Origin: Actinobacteria bacterium UBA2272
Lineage (GTDB): Bacteria > Actinomycetota > Coriobacteriia > Anaerosomatales > Anaerosomataceae
Assembly: GCA_002347725.1 (NCBI GenBank)
Contig: DDXA01000004.1
Span: forward strand, 558,001 to 622,000
DNA length: 64,000 nt
Reading direction: 5' to 3'
The translations under genes and the position numbers were made by a program. The stretch's first letter is position 1; the number at the start of each line of letters is the position of its first letter. The notes under the pieces are model-generated. The model was not told the origin of the DNA. It was given only the letters and a program-made list of their open reading frames with translations, and made no database searches. Shown here one piece after another: positions 51,615 to 60,053 of this stretch.

Positions 51615-53104
51615 GACGGACCGTACTCGTGATGATCGTCCTGTGCGCGCTCGTCATCTCGGCGCCTGTCGCGCTCGCCAACGACTCGGCGGTGGGGACG
51701 CAGGGCGCCGCCGTGCGACCGCTGACCGACACCGACATCCGCATGGACTCGGAGGCCGTCCAGATCATCTGCATGCGCGGCTACGCACTGTACCGCATCG
51801 ACTTCAAGTTCGTGAACGGCTCGGGTGCCGACAAGGCCCTCAAGATCGGCTTCCCCTTCCCGGACTTCGAGAACGAAGAGGGTAACCGGGGCGTCCCGCC
51901 CGCGGCGTTCCGGGCGTGGCTGAACGGCCAGGAACTCGCGGTCACGCAGGAGCCGGGCTTCGACTCGGACGGCGATGCCGAGTGGCCGGTCATCTGGTTC
52001 ACGCGCGAGGCGGTCTTCCCGCCCGGTGAGTCCATGATGACCGTCACCTACCTCGGCACACCCGACGTCTCCGTGATGAGCGCCGAGCTGGCCGAAGCGC
52101 TCAGCCAGGCGGGATCCGAGGCGAGCGGAGCGGGCTTCTACCCGTACCTCGTGCACACCGGAGCCGGCTGGGCCGGTACCATCGGTAAGACCGTGGTCCG
52201 CTACACCATGGCCGAGGACTTCGACGGCGAGCAGGTCGACCTCGTCATGGAGACCGAGGCCGGATACGAGTGGACCGAGCCCGGGCGCGCGCGGCTGCTT
52301 CGCGCGTTCACCAAACCGGCACCGAACGTCTACGAGTGGGTCTACGAGGACTACGAGCCCACCCGCGACCACGACCCGCTCCTCGCCTTCGCATGGTTCT
52401 CCGAATGGACGCAGGAGTTCGATCCCTTCGAGGCGACGAAGGCCTCCAGCCACCTCGAGCTCGGAGAGTACACCTACCAACCGTACGCGATCCGCGACGG
52501 CCAGCCGTCGACGGCGTGGGCCGAGGATGCCGACGGTCCCGGCATCGGCGAGTGGGTCGATATCGGCTTCGGGGAGAGTCGGGACGTACGCGAGATCCGT
52601 GTGCTCCCCGGCTACCAGAAGCGCGCGGATCTCTTTGCCAAGTACAACCGCCCCAAGACGCTCAAGGTCGACTTCTCCGACGGCACTGGAGTCGAACTCC
52701 CGCTGGCCGACGAGATGGGGCTCCAGGTCTTCACGGTTCGGGCCAAGGCCGACTCCGCCAGGGTGACCATCGTCGATGTCTATCCGGGCACCAACGAACG
52801 CGACGAGACGTACATCTCGGAAGTCACGTTCTCCGAGGCGCCCCTGCCGAAGCTCGCCACGTTCGAAGCGGTGACGGGGATCGCACCGCCAGCCGCCTTC
52901 GAGGAGCCTGCGGCGCTCGCGCAACTGACGGACCTATCCGGGAGTCTGCCCGATCCCGGAAAGCCCGCACAGTCCGAGGAAGAGACCGCCGAGGCGCAGC
53001 CGACGGGGGCGGGCACCAAGCCGTACCTCGGCGCTCTCATCGCGGTCGGGCTGCTGGCGACAGCGGCCGTCATCGTCGTCGGCGTCAGAAGAGGCGCGAA
53101 ATGA
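51611..53104 (+). CDS. Secreted, membrane-anchored protein with NADase-type glycan-binding (discoidin-like) domain
   Basis: A 497-residue exported protein. Signal peptide (about 1-23, ending ALAND), an N-terminal beta-rich region (about 30-270), then a discoidin-like domain (about 290-425; AIRDGQPSTAWAEDADGPGIGEWVDIGF, in part) like the carbohydrate-binding part of streptococcal NAD-glycohydrolase. A Pro/Glu-rich linker and a C-terminal helix (LGALIAVGLLATAAVIVVG) anchor it. ATGA overlap with dusB and with the flavodoxin gene. Role probably binding of glycan at the surface; no catalytic NADase motif seen. Confidence 0.75.
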   Translation: MRRTVLVMIVLCALVISAPVALANDSAVGTQGAAVRPLTDTDIRMDSEAVQIICMRGYALYRIDFKFVNGSGADKALKIGFPFPDFENEEGNRGVPPAAFRAWLNGQELAVTQEPGFDSDGDAEWPVIWFTREAVFPPGESMMTVTYLGTPDVSVMSAELAEALSQAGSEASGAGFYPYLVHTGAGWAGTIGKTVVRYTMAEDFDGEQVDLVMETEAGYEWTEPGRARLLRAFTKPAPNVYEWVYEDYEPTRDHDPLLAFAWFSEWTQEFDPFEATKASSHLELGEYTYQPYAIRDGQPSTAWAEDADGPGIGEWVDIGFGESRDVREIRVLPGYQKRADLFAKYNRPKTLKVDFSDGTGVELPLADEMGLQVFTVRAKADSARVTIVDVYPGTNERDETYISEVTFSEAPLPKLATFEAVTGIAPPAAFEEPAALAQLTDLSGSLPDPGKPAQSEEETAEAQPTGAGTKPYLGALIAVGLLATAAVIVVGVRRGAK

Positions 53105-53601
53105 CCGCGATCGTGGTGTACGAGTCGTTCTGGGGGAACACCGCGCACGTCGCCCGCGCCGTAGCCGAGGGCATGGGACCGGGGACCCCGGTACTCACCA
53201 CCGATGAGGCGACCGCAGAGGCGCTCGGCTCCGCCGACCTCGTCGTGGTGGGCGCTCCGATCCTCGGCTTCAGCCTCACCACCGCCAACATGCGCAAGAG
53301 CATCGCCCAGGACCGCAAGGCACCGCAGGCGGCGGACCTGTCGCACACGCCGATGCGCGAGTGGTTAGACGATCTGCCCAGGGGCGATGGCCGCTATGCC
53401 ACGTTCGAGACGGGGTTCACCTGGTCGCCCGGAAGCTCGGGACGTGTCATCGGCCGGGGTCTCGCGCGAGCCGGCTACCGGGTCATCGCCAAGCCGGAGC
53501 GCTTCATCGTGGCGGGCTCGTACGGACCGATGCGCGACGGCGAGATCGAACGGGCACGTGCGTGGGGAGCTGCGCTTGCTCGCCCTGCGCTCGCCGGTTG
53601 A
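53101..53601 (+). CDS. Flavodoxin-fold protein
   Basis: A 166-residue protein with the flavodoxin FMN loop (VVYESFWGNTAHVARAVAEGM, in part), LVVVGAPILGFSLTT for the second loop, and GYRVIAKPERFIVAGSYGPM near the end. It probably acts as an electron carrier or FMN reductase. ATG 53101 overlaps the stop of the previous gene. It shares a transcript with dusB, whose reduction chemistry uses FMN, though a functional tie is only suggested. Confidence 0.85.
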   Translation: MTAIVVYESFWGNTAHVARAVAEGMGPGTPVLTTDEATAEALGSADLVVVGAPILGFSLTTANMRKSIAQDRKAPQAADLSHTPMREWLDDLPRGDGRYATFETGFTWSPGSSGRVIGRGLARAGYRVIAKPERFIVAGSYGPMRDGEIERARAWGAALARPALAG

Positions 53602-53659
53602 GACGCACCCTCCTCGGCCATAATCCCCGGAGACCCTCTCGGCATCCGGAGGTCGGGGC

Positions 53660-55720
53660 ATGGACGACGAACACGCAGGTCACACGCAGGGCGGTCACGC
53701 GGCACACGGCACGGCCGACGGCGCTCACACCGGGCACCCCGCCGGTCACGACCGGCATGCGGGACACAGCGTCGCGATGTTCCGCGACCGGTTCTGGCTC
53801 TCGCTCGCGCTGACCATCCCTACGGTGGTGTGGTCCGACATGGTCCAGCACCTCCTCGGCTACTCGGCCCCCGAATTCCCGGGCTCGGCGTATATCCCGC
53901 CGGTTTTCGGCACCATCGTCTTCCTCTACGGCGGCCTGCCATTCCTGCGCGGCGCAGTGGCCGAGCTGCGAGACCGCCTGCCGGGGATGATGACGCTCAT
54001 CTCACTCGCGATCTCCGTGGCGTTCGTCTTCAGCATGGCGGTCACCTTCGGCGTTCCCGGCGACGATCTGTGGTGGGAGCTCGCCACACTCGTGACGATC
54101 ATGCTCCTCGGACACTGGATAGAGATGCGCTCCGTCACGCAGGCTCGCGGCGCGCTCGCCGAACTCGCGAAGCTCATGCCCGACGTGGCGCTTCGCCTCG
54201 ACGCGACCGGCGAGACCACCGAGGTGCCGATCCACGAACTCGTGACCGACGACCTCGTGCTCGTGCGCCCCGGCGCGCGCCTTCCCGCCGACGGCATCGT
54301 GACCGAGGGCGAGAGCAGCGTCGACGAGTCGATGATCACCGGCGAATCCCGGCCGGTGGACAAGGCCGCCGACGCCCGCGTGATCGCGGGGACCGTCAAC
54401 GGCGCCGGATCGCTGCGCGTGCGGGTGACCCACACCGGCGAGGCGACCGCGCTTGCGGGCATCATGCGGCTCGTGGCCGGCGCACAGGCCTCGCGCTCGC
54501 GCGCGCAGGACCTGGCCGACCGCGCCGCCCGCCTCCTGACCTTCGTCGCCATCGGCTCCGCGGCGCTGACAGCCGCGGTCTGGTCGGCCATGGGCGCCGA
54601 GTGGGCATACGTCATCGAGCGAGTCGTGACCGTGCTCGTCATCGCATGCCCGCATGCGCTCGGTCTGGCCGTTCCCCTCGTGGTGGCGATCTCCACCACG
54701 CTCGGTGCGCGCAACGGCCTGCTCGTCCGCGACCGCCGCGGGCTCGAGGAGGCGCGACTGCTCGACATCGTCGTGTTCGACAAGACCGGCACGCTCACGC
54801 TCGCCGAGCACCGCGTGGTAGACGCGGCCACGGACGGGATACCGCTTTCCGAGGCCCTGCGGCTCGCCGCCGCTGTGGAAGGCGACTCCGAGCACCCTGT
54901 GGCGCGTGCGATCGCCACACGCGCTGCCGAGGAGGGCGTCGACGTGCCGCACGCGCACGGCTTCACCGCGCTTCCCGGCACCGGCGTCCGCGCCACCGTG
55001 GACGGTCGCGAGGTGGCGGTGGGAGGACCGGCGCTTCTCGCGTCGGAAGGTCTCGACGTTCCGCACGCCCTCGCCGATGCGGCCTCACGTGCCGCGCGGG
55101 CAGGCCGCTCCGTGGTGTATCTGGTCGACGGTGGCGCGGTTCGCGCGCTCTTCGCGATCGCGGATGCGGTACGCCCTGAATCACGCGAGGCCATCGAGCA
55201 CCTCCACACGGTCGGCATCGAAGTGGCCATGCTCACCGGCGACGCGGAAGCCGTGGCGCGCGCGGTGGCCGACGAACTCGGCATCGACCGCGTGCTTGCC
55301 GAGGTACTGCCCGCCGACAAGGCGGCCGAGATCGAGAAGCTGCAGGCTGGCGGCAAACGCGTGGCGATGGTGGGCGACGGCGTCAACGACGCGCCCGCGC
55401 TCGTGACCGCCGATGTGGGCATCGCCATCGGCGCGGGGACCGAGGTGGCCGTCGAGGCCGGCGACGTGGTGCTCGTGCGCTCGGACCCGCGCGATGTGCC
55501 GGCGATCATCTCGCTCTCGCGCGCTACGTACCGCAAGATGCTTCAGAACCTGTGGTGGGCGGCGGGCTACAACATCGTGGCCATCCCGCTTGCGGCCGGC
55601 GTGCTGGCAGGGTGGGGGATCGTGCTCTCACCGGCGGTGGGGGCGGTGCTCATGTCGGCAAGCACCGTGATCGTGGCGGCAAACGCGCAGCTGCTCAGGC
55701 GGTGGAACTCCGCACGCTGA
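53660..55720 (+). CDS. copB: CopB-type copper/heavy-metal P-type ATPase
   Basis: A 686-residue P1B ATPase that pumps a soft metal ion across the membrane. The N-terminus is histidine-rich (about 1-38; HAGHTQGGHAAHG). Motifs in order: ITGES, the membrane metal site CPH in VLVIACPHALGLAVP, phosphorylation site VFDKTGTLTLAE, SEHPVARAI, and GDGVNDAPALV. CPH with a His-rich tail is the CopB mark, for Cu(II) or Cu(I), possibly Ag. The ATG follows GGAGG; a CATAAT at 53619-53624 and TTGAGA at 53598-53603 may be its promoter, with a short spacer. Confidence 0.92.
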   Translation: MDDEHAGHTQGGHAAHGTADGAHTGHPAGHDRHAGHSVAMFRDRFWLSLALTIPTVVWSDMVQHLLGYSAPEFPGSAYIPPVFGTIVFLYGGLPFLRGAVAELRDRLPGMMTLISLAISVAFVFSMAVTFGVPGDDLWWELATLVTIMLLGHWIEMRSVTQARGALAELAKLMPDVALRLDATGETTEVPIHELVTDDLVLVRPGARLPADGIVTEGESSVDESMITGESRPVDKAADARVIAGTVNGAGSLRVRVTHTGEATALAGIMRLVAGAQASRSRAQDLADRAARLLTFVAIGSAALTAAVWSAMGAEWAYVIERVVTVLVIACPHALGLAVPLVVAISTTLGARNGLLVRDRRGLEEARLLDIVVFDKTGTLTLAEHRVVDAATDGIPLSEALRLAAAVEGDSEHPVARAIATRAAEEGVDVPHAHGFTALPGTGVRATVDGREVAVGGPALLASEGLDVPHALADAASRAARAGRSVVYLVDGGAVRALFAIADAVRPESREAIEHLHTVGIEVAMLTGDAEAVARAVADELGIDRVLAEVLPADKAAEIEKLQAGGKRVAMVGDGVNDAPALVTADVGIAIGAGTEVAVEAGDVVLVRSDPRDVPAIISLSRATYRKMLQNLWWAAGYNIVAIPLAAGVLAGWGIVLSPAVGAVLMSASTVIVAANAQLLRRWNSAR

Positions 55721-55729
55721 GATACCGGC

Positions 55730-56431
55730 TCAGATGAGCCAGGCAAGCCCGCCGTCGTTACTCACACCCCGGAACCTGACCTGTGTCCCGTGGGGATTCG
55801 CTTCATCGGTGCGCTTCTCGCGAACCGGCTCGGCCTTCTCCGCGCTGCCGAAGCCGTTCACGACCTCCTCGAAGACCGCCTGGGCGTACTCCTGCCGCCA
55901 GTCTTCGAGCGACAGATAGAAGGTGGGGTAGAACGGCAGCCCCATGGCCTTGAGGAGCTCCACGACGTTGCCAAGTATGGCCGGCCGCTCCATGACAAGA
56001 TCGATGATGTCGGGGTTGAGGAAGTCGTCCTCGCTGCACTTCGGCATCCACATGAGCGTGCGGTGCTCGGTACGCACGACGATGTCGTAGCAGTGGTTGC
56101 CGTCGCCGAGGAGCGCGATGCTGAACCCGCCGTCGGTGTCTTCGAAGTCGCGAACCCACGCCATGTCCTCGCGGGTGAGTTCCCACACCTCGGCCAGTCG
56201 TTCGAAGTCGAGCGCCATCGAAAGCGGGCAGCGCGGCAGCTCCTTGATGGCCTCGCGGATGTTCGCGAGCGTTACGAGCGCCTTTTCCGGGACGACCTCG
56301 GCGAGCAGCTCCAGCGCGAGATTGGCCTCGACCCACGAGGTCGCGTTGAGCGCCACCCGGCCGAGGTCAGGGTCGGACGCGTAGTGCGACCGGGCGTCTG
56401 CAAGCATGGGTTCGACGGAACGCACGGTCAC
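55730..56431 (-). CDS. Hypothetical protein
   Basis: A 233-residue soluble protein that I do not recognise. It is acidic, with two possible functional spots: HRTLMWMPKCSEDDF near the middle and LPFYPTFYLSLEDWRQEY later. No signal peptide or membrane helix. The frame is complete and well spaced. GTG 56431 follows AGGAG by four bases; a GTG two codons on is also possible. Convergent with the copper ATPase, nine bases from it. Confidence 0.6.
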   Translation of the reverse strand: MTVRSVEPMLADARSHYASDPDLGRVALNATSWVEANLALELLAEVVPEKALVTLANIREAIKELPRCPLSMALDFERLAEVWELTREDMAWVRDFEDTDGGFSIALLGDGNHCYDIVVRTEHRTLMWMPKCSEDDFLNPDIIDLVMERPAILGNVVELLKAMGLPFYPTFYLSLEDWRQEYAQAVFEEVVNGFGSAEKAEPVREKRTDEANPHGTQVRFRGVSNDGGLAWLI

Positions 56432-56554
56432 CTCGCTCCTGATCCGCGGGAAGTACCAGGTGTTCGAGATATCGGCGCGATCGTGAGATCAGGTGAGCGC
56501 CGTCCGACGGGCGGTCACGTTGCCGGGTGACAGCGCGCCGGCGAAGAGGCGGGG

Positions 56555-57319
56555 CTAGGCGCTTCGAAATCGCCGATTCGACCGCTCCACCTCAATCAAC
56601 AAGTCGGCGCGGTAACTGGCGTCCTCCGCCTGGCAAATGAGGTTGTGGAGATCCTTCGGAAGGCACTTGCCCGCGAACCCTCCCTCTTCGGTGACAATCG
56701 TGTGGGAGCGCCCCATTCGACCGTCCAAGAGCCAGAGTTCACGAACCGCCTCGTAATCCAGTTCGAATGCCGAAGCGGTTCCTGCCATTTCGTTTGCGAA
56801 AGTGACCTTGAGTGCAAGGAAGCTGTTCTCCATGAGCTTCGCCAGCTCCGCATATTCGGGCTCGACGATGCGGTACACGGGCTCCGGGCCAAGCATCGAC
56901 TGCAGCAGACGCAGGACTTCGCGCGCAGCAACGAAATCTGGTGAGCCCAGGACAACGAAATCCGCTTCGGGCCTTTGCGGTGCCCAGGGGGTCTCTCCGA
57001 TGTACTCAGGTACATAGACCAAGGGCCTGTTGAACTCGATGGACAACGCACGTGTGGCTCCGATGGGCAGGGTTGAACGAATGACAACAATCGGGGTCTT
57101 CAGCCACTCAAGCACATCGCGAACGTCGTCAAGAACAAGTCGCCCGTCGGACCCTTGATTCGTCGGAACACAGATGAAGGAGGCGCCGCATGCGTTCACC
57201 GCGGACCTCGACCTGGGCCCCAGTGCCTTGTCATACACCACCGGGCACATTCCCGTCGCTACCGACAGACGCTCGAGATGCTTGCCGACAGTCCCAAAGC
57301 CCACAATTGCGATATCCAA
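56555..57319 (-). CDS. Short UDP-glucose/GDP-mannose dehydrogenase-like protein
   Basis: A 254-residue protein. MDIAIVGFGTVGKHLERL is the NAD-binding start, VVIRSTLPIGATRAL the substrate-domain entry, and GGFAGKCLPKDLHNL carries the catalytic Cys. Full enzymes are about 430 residues; here the first domain is compressed and the C-terminal UDP-binding domain is absent. It may be a short family form or a fragment. Codons end in A or T more often than in the neighbours, suggesting recent acquisition. It stands alone, with 163 bases before purB. Confidence 0.7.
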   Translation of the reverse strand: MDIAIVGFGTVGKHLERLSVATGMCPVVYDKALGPRSRSAVNACGASFICVPTNQGSDGRLVLDDVRDVLEWLKTPIVVIRSTLPIGATRALSIEFNRPLVYVPEYIGETPWAPQRPEADFVVLGSPDFVAAREVLRLLQSMLGPEPVYRIVEPEYAELAKLMENSFLALKVTFANEMAGTASAFELDYEAVRELWLLDGRMGRSHTIVTEEGGFAGKCLPKDLHNLICQAEDASYRADLLIEVERSNRRFRSA

Positions 57320-57483
57320 GTCGACCTCCCGCTCCGCTCGGTCACGCTCCTGAGCACTGCCCGACGGGCGGACGCTGTGTAGCGCTCTGAACCACCCAGG
57401 TCTTCACCGCTGACCGAAGTCTGCCGTTGCCTGCCGGGGCCCCGGCTGGACCTAGCGCAACGGAGACAGACCGCCCTGCCCTA

Positions 57484-58824
57484 CTACCACTCCAGCCCCG
57501 CCACTCGCTCGAATACCACGCCGGCCCGCTCGAGGAACGCGTGCGGGTCGAAGATCGCGTCAAGCTGCTCGGCCGTGAGCACGCACTCGGCATCGGCTTC
57601 CAGACGCTCGCGGTAACTCGCGCCCTCGCGCGCGTGCTGGATGTCGTCCCATACCGCCATCGCGTTTCGCTGCACCACGAGGTACGCTTCCTCGCGCTTC
57701 ATCCCGGCGTCCACGAGCTCGAGCAGCACGCGGCTTGAGTAGATGAGCCCACGGGTCTTCTCCAAGTTGGCCCGCATGACCTCGGGATACACCACGAGCC
57801 CGTCGAGGATCCACTCGAGCTTCGCGAGCAGGTAGTCGGTGGCGATGAAGCTGTCGGCGAGCACCACGCGCTCGGCCGATGAGTGGGAGATGTCGCGCTC
57901 GTGCCACAGCGCCACGTTGTCGAAGCCCACCTGCGCGTTGGCCTTCACCACCCGCGCAAGCCCGCACACGCGCTCGGCGGTGATCGGGTTGCGCTTGTGC
58001 GGCATCGCGCTCGAGCCCTTCTGGCCTTTCGTGAACGGCTCCTCGGCCTCGATGGTGTCGGACTTCTGCAGCGCGCGGATCTCGGTGGCGATCCACTCGG
58101 CTGTAGCGGCTATCGTGGCGAGCACGGCGAGCACGTGTGCGTGACGGTCGCGCGCGATGACCTGCGTGGACGCCGGGTCGGGCGTGAGGCCGAGCTTGTC
58201 GCAGACGTAGCTCTCCACGAACGGGTCGATGTTGGAGTAGCTGCCCACCGCGCCGGAGATCGCGCCCCACGCGCATGAATACTGCCGCGTGGCGATCAAC
58301 CGGCTCTCGGCACGCTTGAGCGCGTGCGCCCACGCCGCCCACTTCATGCCGAAGTACATCGGCTCGGCGTGGATGCCGTGCGTGCGGCCGACGCAAAGCG
58401 TGCCGGCGAACTCGGCGGCCCGACGCACACAGATGCGGCCGAGGCGGCGCACATCCTCGATGATGATGTCCTGCGCCTGCGTCATCTGGTAGCAGAGCGC
58501 GGTGTCGCCCAGGTCGCTCGACGTCATGCCGTAGTGCACCCAGCGGCTCGGCTTGGGGTCGTCCGGGCCGTAGCCGGCATCGATGTGCTCGGCCATGTTG
58601 GTGAGGAACGCGATCACGTCGTGGTTGGTCTCGCGCTCGATCTCGGCGATGCGCTCCACCTCGAAGGCGGCGCGCTCGCGGATGATCGCCACGTCGGCGG
58701 TCGGCACCACGCCGAGTGAGGCCTGCGCCTCGCAGGCGAGGACCTCGATCTCCTTCCAGATCTCGAACTTGTTCTCGAGGTCCCAGATGGCGCCCATCTC
58801 GGGGCGGGTGTAGCGATCGATCAT
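57484..58824 (-). CDS. purB: Adenylosuccinate lyase
   Basis: A 446-residue member of the fumarase/aspartase superfamily, acting in IMP and AMP synthesis. It shows MIDRYTRPEMGAIWD, HYGMTSSDLGDTALC, RTHGIHAEPMYFGMK and the signature loop QKGSSAMPHKRNPITAE. Length is normal. ATG 58824 has AAGGAG seven bases upstream, so the 48-codon upstream extension is rejected. It is separate from the other purine genes by more than 34 kb, with its own transcription. Confidence 0.97.
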   Translation of the reverse strand: MIDRYTRPEMGAIWDLENKFEIWKEIEVLACEAQASLGVVPTADVAIIRERAAFEVERIAEIERETNHDVIAFLTNMAEHIDAGYGPDDPKPSRWVHYGMTSSDLGDTALCYQMTQAQDIIIEDVRRLGRICVRRAAEFAGTLCVGRTHGIHAEPMYFGMKWAAWAHALKRAESRLIATRQYSCAWGAISGAVGSYSNIDPFVESYVCDKLGLTPDPASTQVIARDRHAHVLAVLATIAATAEWIATEIRALQKSDTIEAEEPFTKGQKGSSAMPHKRNPITAERVCGLARVVKANAQVGFDNVALWHERDISHSSAERVVLADSFIATDYLLAKLEWILDGLVVYPEVMRANLEKTRGLIYSSRVLLELVDAGMKREEAYLVVQRNAMAVWDDIQHAREGASYRERLEADAECVLTAEQLDAIFDPHAFLERAGVVFERVAGLEW

Positions 58825-59012
58825 CGTCGGCTCCTTATAGGTGAGTCGGCGCGGGTCGGAGGCGGGCCGGGCGGACCGGCCCTGGATACGGCACCCCTCC
58901 GTGATCCCCATTATCGCCGAGCGCGGCCGCAGGCGCGAGGCGTCATGCGACGAGCGGCCGCCGATCACGATCGGTGAGGGCCGATTCGTCGGGCTGCGCT
59001 ATGCTCCGGGAC

Positions 59013-59837
59013 ATGGCCGAGTACTCACACGTCTCCTCGTTCCACCATCTCCACGTCGCGGACAACAACGGCGTGCGCACGCTGCGCTTCGAGCGCAACC
59101 AGCAGTCGTCGATGTTGCTCGACGCCCCCTACGAGACCGACATCGAGTACGTCGGCTACCTTCATCTTCCGCTCGCCATCGCACCGCACGCGTCACGCGT
59201 CCTTGTGGTCGGTCTCGGCGGCGGCATGCTGGTGAAGCAGCTGTGGCGCGACCACCCGGCGATGCTGATCGATGCGGTGGAGATCGATCCCGAGGTCGTG
59301 GCCATCGCGAGAGAGCTCTTCGCACTACCCGCCGACGAGCGCATCCGGGTTCATGTGGCCGACGGCCGCACGTTCCTCGACGGGTGCACGGAGACGTACG
59401 ACATCATCGTCATCGACGCGTTCGATGACGATCGCCTTCCGCGGCCGCTCACGACCGAGGAGTTCATGCGGACCGCATACGCGCGGCTCACACCGGGTGG
59501 CGTGCTCGCGTACAACGTCATCGGCACGATCAGCGGCGCCCACAGCAAGCCACTGCGGAGCCTACACCGCACGGCACGCAATGTGTGGCAGCAGGTGTGG
59601 TTGTTTCCTGTCGGCACCCTCGACCCCGGCGGCATCGTCCCGGAGAACGTCGTGATGCTCGCAAGCGACACGGACATCTCCGATGAAGCACTGCACGAAC
59701 GCATCGCCGGCCGCGTGGGCGACCGGGTGACCGTCCCGGGGTTCGAGTCTTTCGGCGAGCGCCTCTATCGCGGCTCCATCCGAACCGGCGATGTACCCAT
59801 CATCACCGATCCTCCGGGTAGCCGCCGTCGGCCATAG
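59013..59837 (+). CDS. Spermidine-synthase-like protein (no membrane domain)
   Basis: A 274-residue aminopropyltransferase-like enzyme. RVLVVGLGGGMLVKQLWRDHP and VEIDPEVVAIARELF form the SAM-type site, and IIVIDAFDDDRLPRPLTTEEF matches the region of catalytic Asp in SpeE. As in the 521-residue fusion at 45-47 kb, the GGGDG motif is GLGGG. The two proteins align well over this half. ATG 59013 lacks a ribosome site; a TATGCT at 59000-59005 suggests a leaderless start. Diverges from purB. Confidence 0.82.
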   Translation: MAEYSHVSSFHHLHVADNNGVRTLRFERNQQSSMLLDAPYETDIEYVGYLHLPLAIAPHASRVLVVGLGGGMLVKQLWRDHPAMLIDAVEIDPEVVAIARELFALPADERIRVHVADGRTFLDGCTETYDIIVIDAFDDDRLPRPLTTEEFMRTAYARLTPGGVLAYNVIGTISGAHSKPLRSLHRTARNVWQQVWLFPVGTLDPGGIVPENVVMLASDTDISDEALHERIAGRVGDRVTVPGFESFGERLYRGSIRTGDVPIITDPPGSRRRP

Positions 59838-59904
59838 GCCGGTCGCACGCATCGCGGACATCTCCGATACCCCTCGCGCACTCGATTCGCGTGGCGTATC
59901 ATCG

Positions 59905-60012
59905 CCACCGAAGGGGAGTAGCAGCCCGGGCGAGCGCCGGGCGGCAGGCCGTCATCACGGGCGCGAGCCCCGGTCCTGCCAACGAGACACCTCGCGTGCG
60001 AGACCTTCAGGA
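59905..60012 (+). promoter_or_regulatory. yybP-ykoY (manganese) riboswitch
   Basis: The conserved pieces occur in order: AAGGGGAGTAGC at 59911-59922, CCGTCATCACGG at 59949-59960, and AACGAGAC at 59981-59988, then a small hairpin (CTCGCGTGCGAG) and GAGACCTTC at 60000-60008. The outer stem pairs GAAGG (59910-59914) with CCTTC (60004-60008). A TATCAT at 59897-59902 would start transcription right at the aptamer. GACCTTC (60002-60008) can also pair with the ribosome site GGAGGTC (60044-60050) using one G-U, giving a translational switch: Mn2+ stabilises the outer stem and frees the ribosome site. Confidence 0.85.
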
Positions 60013-60053
60013 ACGGCGTCGTCCTGTCCTGAGAAGCTGCACCGGAGGTCCAC

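Noticed and set aside
57433..57446. Perfect 14-base palindrome GCCGGGGCCCCGGC before purB.
   Set aside because: Such GC palindromes arise by chance in this base composition, and it is not at a transcript end or promoter I can identify.
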